A stretch of 64,000 bases of DNA. Origin: Azolla caroliniana. Lineage: Eukaryota; Polypodiophyta. Position numbers and translations under genes: made by a program. Below, piece by piece: positions 46,336 to 64,000 of this stretch. The stretch covers positions 19,840,001-19,904,000 of the forward strand of contig JBHGNT010000007.1 of the NCBI GenBank assembly GCA_043228905.1, written 5' to 3'. Each line of letters opens with the position of its first letter. The stretch's first letter is position 1. The notes beneath the pieces were generated by a model that had not been told where the DNA came from, ran no database searches, and saw nothing but the letters and a program-made list of their open reading frames with translations.

Positions 46336-46585
46336 ATATCATAGTATGAACCATACGTACCATACGTGCATTCGCATTCCGAGAATGATTCAATAATTTG
46401 AGTATGGTAAACACCCTCGAAAATACCATACTTTTGTATTCATTATTTATTATAACTTATAATAAGGTAAGAAAATTAAGGTAAAAAGTGTAAAAAAAAA
46501 CACAAGAATGTTTTTTGATAACATACGCATTCGTATGAAAAAGAATGTTTGGCAATGCATTTGAGTATATTACGTACTATTGCTT
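46336..46585. mobile_element. MITE-like element, copy 2, upstream of RecQ
   Basis: Shares ATAGTATGAACCATACGT, GCATTCGCATTC, CATACTTTTG, CACAAGAATGTTTT and the terminal TACGTACTAT with the copy at 41097-41354, in the same order and orientation. It ends about 110 bp before the RecQ start codon. Confidence 0.6.
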
Positions 46586-46696
46586 TATATATACTCTCTT
46601 TAAAGAGTTTATAACAGGAGTTCCAACACAAAAAATCTTTTTTTCATTCAAGCTTCTGTGTTGTCTGCTTTGTTGGCGCCATCAGCAAACGGGAAA

Positions 46697-64000
<17,304 letters not shown>

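Larger units (their letters stand above)
37906..46696. other. Gene-free intergenic block, IFT122 to RecQ
   Basis: Almost 9 kb between the IFT122 start (-) and the RecQ start (+). No intact gene was found. It is filled by the CT microsatellite, 153-bp array, GGTTYGG-rich DNA, decayed LINEs, a probable solo LTR, MITE-like repeats and AT-rich DNA, listed separately. The two divergent promoters must lie at its ends. Confidence 0.75.

Overview
The window is nuclear DNA of a land plant, most likely a fern. Three things point there. (1) The PLS-class PPR gene at the left edge has the exact 102-residue triplet style I associate with fern PPR proteins. (2) A complete gene for the flagellar transport subunit IFT122 is present; flowering plants lack it, while plants with swimming sperm keep it. 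(3) Genes have many GT-AG introns, often kilobases long and full of retroelement debris. The species assignment is inference; a lycophyte, bryophyte, cycad or Ginkgo is not excluded.

Layout. 1-1464 (-): 5' part of an intronless PPR gene. 1465-3976: intergenic DNA with two minisatellites. 3977-10872 (+): complete nine-exon SUMO protease (Ulp1/ESD4 family, 601 aa, catalytic H/D/Q/C visible). 10873-12742: convergent gap with two tandem duplications. 12743-37905 (-): complete 22-exon IFT122 (1188 aa), reconstructed exon by exon with phase-consistent junctions. 25148-26866 (+): a complete two-exon RRA-type extensin arabinosyltransferase (GT77, 409 aa), nested on the opposite strand inside the 6.6-kb intron 11 of IFT122. 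37906-46696: gene-free, transposon-rich block holding a 153-bp tandem array, a decayed L1-type LINE with a probable solo LTR and a MITE inside it, and other LINE fragments. 46697 to the right edge (+): 18 exons of a WRN-like RecQ helicase (875 codons seen, 3' end outside).

One non-LTR retrotransposon family dominates the introns. Its coding part carries a YADD reverse transcriptase and a C-terminal Cys/His knuckle. Its roughly 300-bp 3' tail ends in TTTC-type repeats and occurs about fifteen times, nearly always on the + strand. The 7.4-kb intron 8 of the RecQ gene holds two longer copies, one with a 344-bp tandem duplication and a 1.7-kb insertion.

The five host genes belong to unrelated processes: organelle RNA processing, SUMO removal, ciliary retrograde transport, cell-wall glycoprotein arabinosylation, and DNA repair or recombination. 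They do not form a pathway or cluster. I found no RNA gene, CRISPR array or bacterial-type operon. The most unusual architecture is the nested antisense RRA gene combined with a GC-AG host intron, followed by the retroelement nests in the RecQ introns.
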